A stretch of DNA of 64,000 nucleotides. It comes from Sanderia malayensis. Its lineage: Eukaryota > Cnidaria > Scyphozoa > Semaeostomeae > Pelagiidae. Every line of letters begins with the position of its first letter. Positions within the stretch are counted from its first letter, which is position 1. Below are positions 62,370 to 64,000 of the stretch, piece by piece. The notes below the pieces were generated by a model. That model saw only the letters and a list, made by a program, of their open reading frames with translations, was not told the DNA's origin and ran no database searches. Both the position numbers and the translations under genes were made by a program. Location: positions 1,240,001-1,304,000 of the forward strand of contig RQOL01000855.1 of NCBI GenBank assembly GCA_013076295.1. The letters are read 5' to 3'.

Positions 62370-64000
62370 ATGGATGCAGTAGAACATGCTGATGGTAAAA
62401 TGGCCTTATTTTTATGTACCTAGTAATAAATTGAATGTTTCACTTCACGCAAACGCAACCAACAACATAAAGTCTTCCCATTCTACGAATTGACATTGGC
62501 ATTAAGAATTATAACAATTTTAGTATCTTAAATTCATTATTATAGGTCAAGAAAGTTTGCCACTTGGTGACAGTCTTGAGGCAAAGGTTCTCCGATTTCT
62601 GAGGCGAAATTTTGAAACAAGGACGGCATTACAAATAAGTAAAGGTGTTGGTTTGCAAACTGCGAAGCAAGTCAATCCAACTTTGTACAGCTTAGAGAAA
62701 AAAGGTCTTCTTCATAGGATCGAAAAAAACAAGAAACCTGAATGGTTGGCAGCAGATAATGATTATCAAATGATGCCTGAAATTGTTGATATTCATACTG
62801 ATCAGGAAGAAAGTGGACACGTCTCAGAGGTTATAGAAGAGCACCCAATACCAATAAGAACAAAAGCACAGACTTTTGATCCAGGTGATTCAATTCAACA
62901 CAGTAAGAGACATTGGGAAGAAACTCGCTCTACTGGTTTTGAAAAATTAAATGCAAGACATGGACACAGTGATACAACACAAGAAGAAGATTGTCAGATG
63001 GATTGTGAACCAACTCAACCAAGCTCAATAGGCATGTCAGATCAGCACAAAATGACACCATACTCTCTCATTGGGAAGGGAGGTTTGCAAAAATCGACTT
63101 TTGCAAAAGCCCCAGTTGAAGAAAAACCTAGATCATCAAACCAAGTACCCACGCCAAGACATTCCCAACAAAGCAGCTTGGCAGCCCTCCCAAAAGCCCC
63201 TCACGAATTGCTGCAACATTCAACACAAGTTTCTGAAGATGATAGATATACAGAGCACACCTACAAAAAGCCCAATCTTGAAGATTATAGAAATAAAACA
63301 CCATCACTACAAAGAGACATCTCTCAACAAAACAGAATGAATCAACAGAAAAATGCTCCATCAATGGGAAGTCAGTTTTCTTCACTACCCTTTCATTTTA
63401 CTTGTTCCACTCAACCACAATCTGTTGCTCAAATTGGGGCTCAAAGAGTTGAGAACCAAGGAACTAATGAATTTGATAGGATTATCAATTTTCTGAAGTT
63501 ATTCAATCGCCCAGTTGGAACATTGGAGATTGCGAAAGCTATCAATAAAAGCACAAAAAAGGAAGTTAACAAAACGTTGTATGACATGCAGAAACAAGGT
63601 ATCATTTCAAAGCACATTGACATGCCTCCTTCTTGGATACTTTGCCATCCATCAACAGTTCGCAAACAGCCTGAAAGAGAATCTGAAAGCAGGCACCAAT
63701 TCCATGGCAGTGTTTCTAATCAACAATCTCTTTCACCCCAAGCTCAACAAAGCTCATTACCTAATCAACCACTAAATCGTCTTGCAAGGCAGGGGTCATG
63801 GCAACCTAATGCAGTTCAATTAGAAGAGAATCATGTGCAGCCAGGCTTTAATTATGTCAATGCAGATAGATCTTTGATGCAGTTGCCACATCCTATGCCA
63901 TCTACAACTCAACAAATGCACGTGCCTAGCATGCAGCAAAGCATTGGATTAGCAATACAAACACGTGCAAGCTCAGCATCAGCACTACCATTTGCAAGCT
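62370..64000 (+). CDS. Double Z-alpha domain protein, N-terminal part (runs off the window)
   Basis: Exon 1 is 62370-62394, joined in phase 1 to an exon from 62546 that stays open to base 64000: 493 codons without a stop. Two winged-helix Z-alpha domains, which bind left-handed Z-DNA or Z-RNA, are present. Domain 1 (about 18-78) has the recognition-helix Asn52 and Tyr56 (V-N-P-T-L-Y-S-L) and wing K-K-P-E-W75. Domain 2 (about 319-374) has K346-K347, Asn350, Tyr354 (K-E-V-N-K-T-L-Y) and wing M-P-P-S-W372, the complete set known from ADAR1 Z-alpha. The 240-residue linker and the part after domain 2 are rich in Gln, Ser and Pro and look disordered. The C-terminal effector lies outside: an ADAR deaminase, a PKZ-like kinase or a RHIM (ZBP1-like) are candidates. 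Confidence 0.9.

Noticed and set aside
63410..63450. RHIM-like A-Q-I-G tetrapeptide before Z-alpha 2
   Set aside because: The core differs from the I/V-Q-I/V/L-G consensus at the first residue and the flanking pattern is missing; not enough to call a RHIM.

Overview
The window is animal nuclear DNA. Genes are split by many short GT-AG introns, the sequence is AT-rich (about two thirds A+T by eye), and telomere-type CCCTAA hexamers occur inside a satellite. The gene set (RMI1, IMMP1L, POLR1F, ZCCHC24, synaptotagmin-like genes, viperin, PARG, a ZC3H8-type CCCH protein, ACTL6, KIF27/KIF7 and a double Z-alpha protein) is metazoan. Viperin plus Z-alpha argues against insects and nematodes. Gene density and intron size fit an invertebrate such as a cnidarian or tunicate, but the sequence alone does not settle the phylum.

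Layout. 1-801: 3' end of an RMI1-like gene. 1.3-5.3 kb: transposon and repeat territory, with a foldback element of PIF/Harbinger type carrying a second element nested in it, then a large imperfect palindrome with a minisatellite. 5.5-8.8 kb: IMMP1L (-) and POLR1F (+), head to head, with a hAT-type MITE between them. 10.3-16.3 kb: ZCCHC24 (+) with a 4.4 kb first intron. 17.7-36.6 kb: five paralogous synaptotagmin-like genes in order - - + + -, with a tRNA-derived SINE and a 184 bp satellite among them. 37.9-39.2 kb: viperin/RSAD2 (-). 39.8-46.4 kb: PARG (-) with a MULE relic in one intron. 46.7-49.0 kb: ZC3H8-like gene (-) with a probable U12-type intron. 49.5-53.0 kb: ACTL6 (+), with a Tc1/mariner-type foldback element starting at a 5' splice site. 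53.3-60.1 kb: KIF27/KIF7 kinesin (-). 60.4-62.2 kb: a satellite of 136/130 bp units containing telomere hexamers. 62.4 kb to the end: the start of a gene with two Z-alpha domains (+), continuing past the window.

How the genes relate. Most are independent housekeeping genes: Pol I transcription, mitochondrial protein maturation, chromatin remodelling, DNA repair, and a Hedgehog/cilium kinesin. Three head-to-head pairs probably share promoter regions: IMMP1L/POLR1F, ZC3H8/ACTL6 and KIF27/Z-alpha. Two aspects go beyond housekeeping. One is the local expansion of membrane-anchored double-C2 proteins whose calcium-binding aspartates are largely lost. The other is that viperin and a Z-form nucleic acid sensor-type protein, with PARG between them, lie within 25 kb; whether this proximity means anything is untested.
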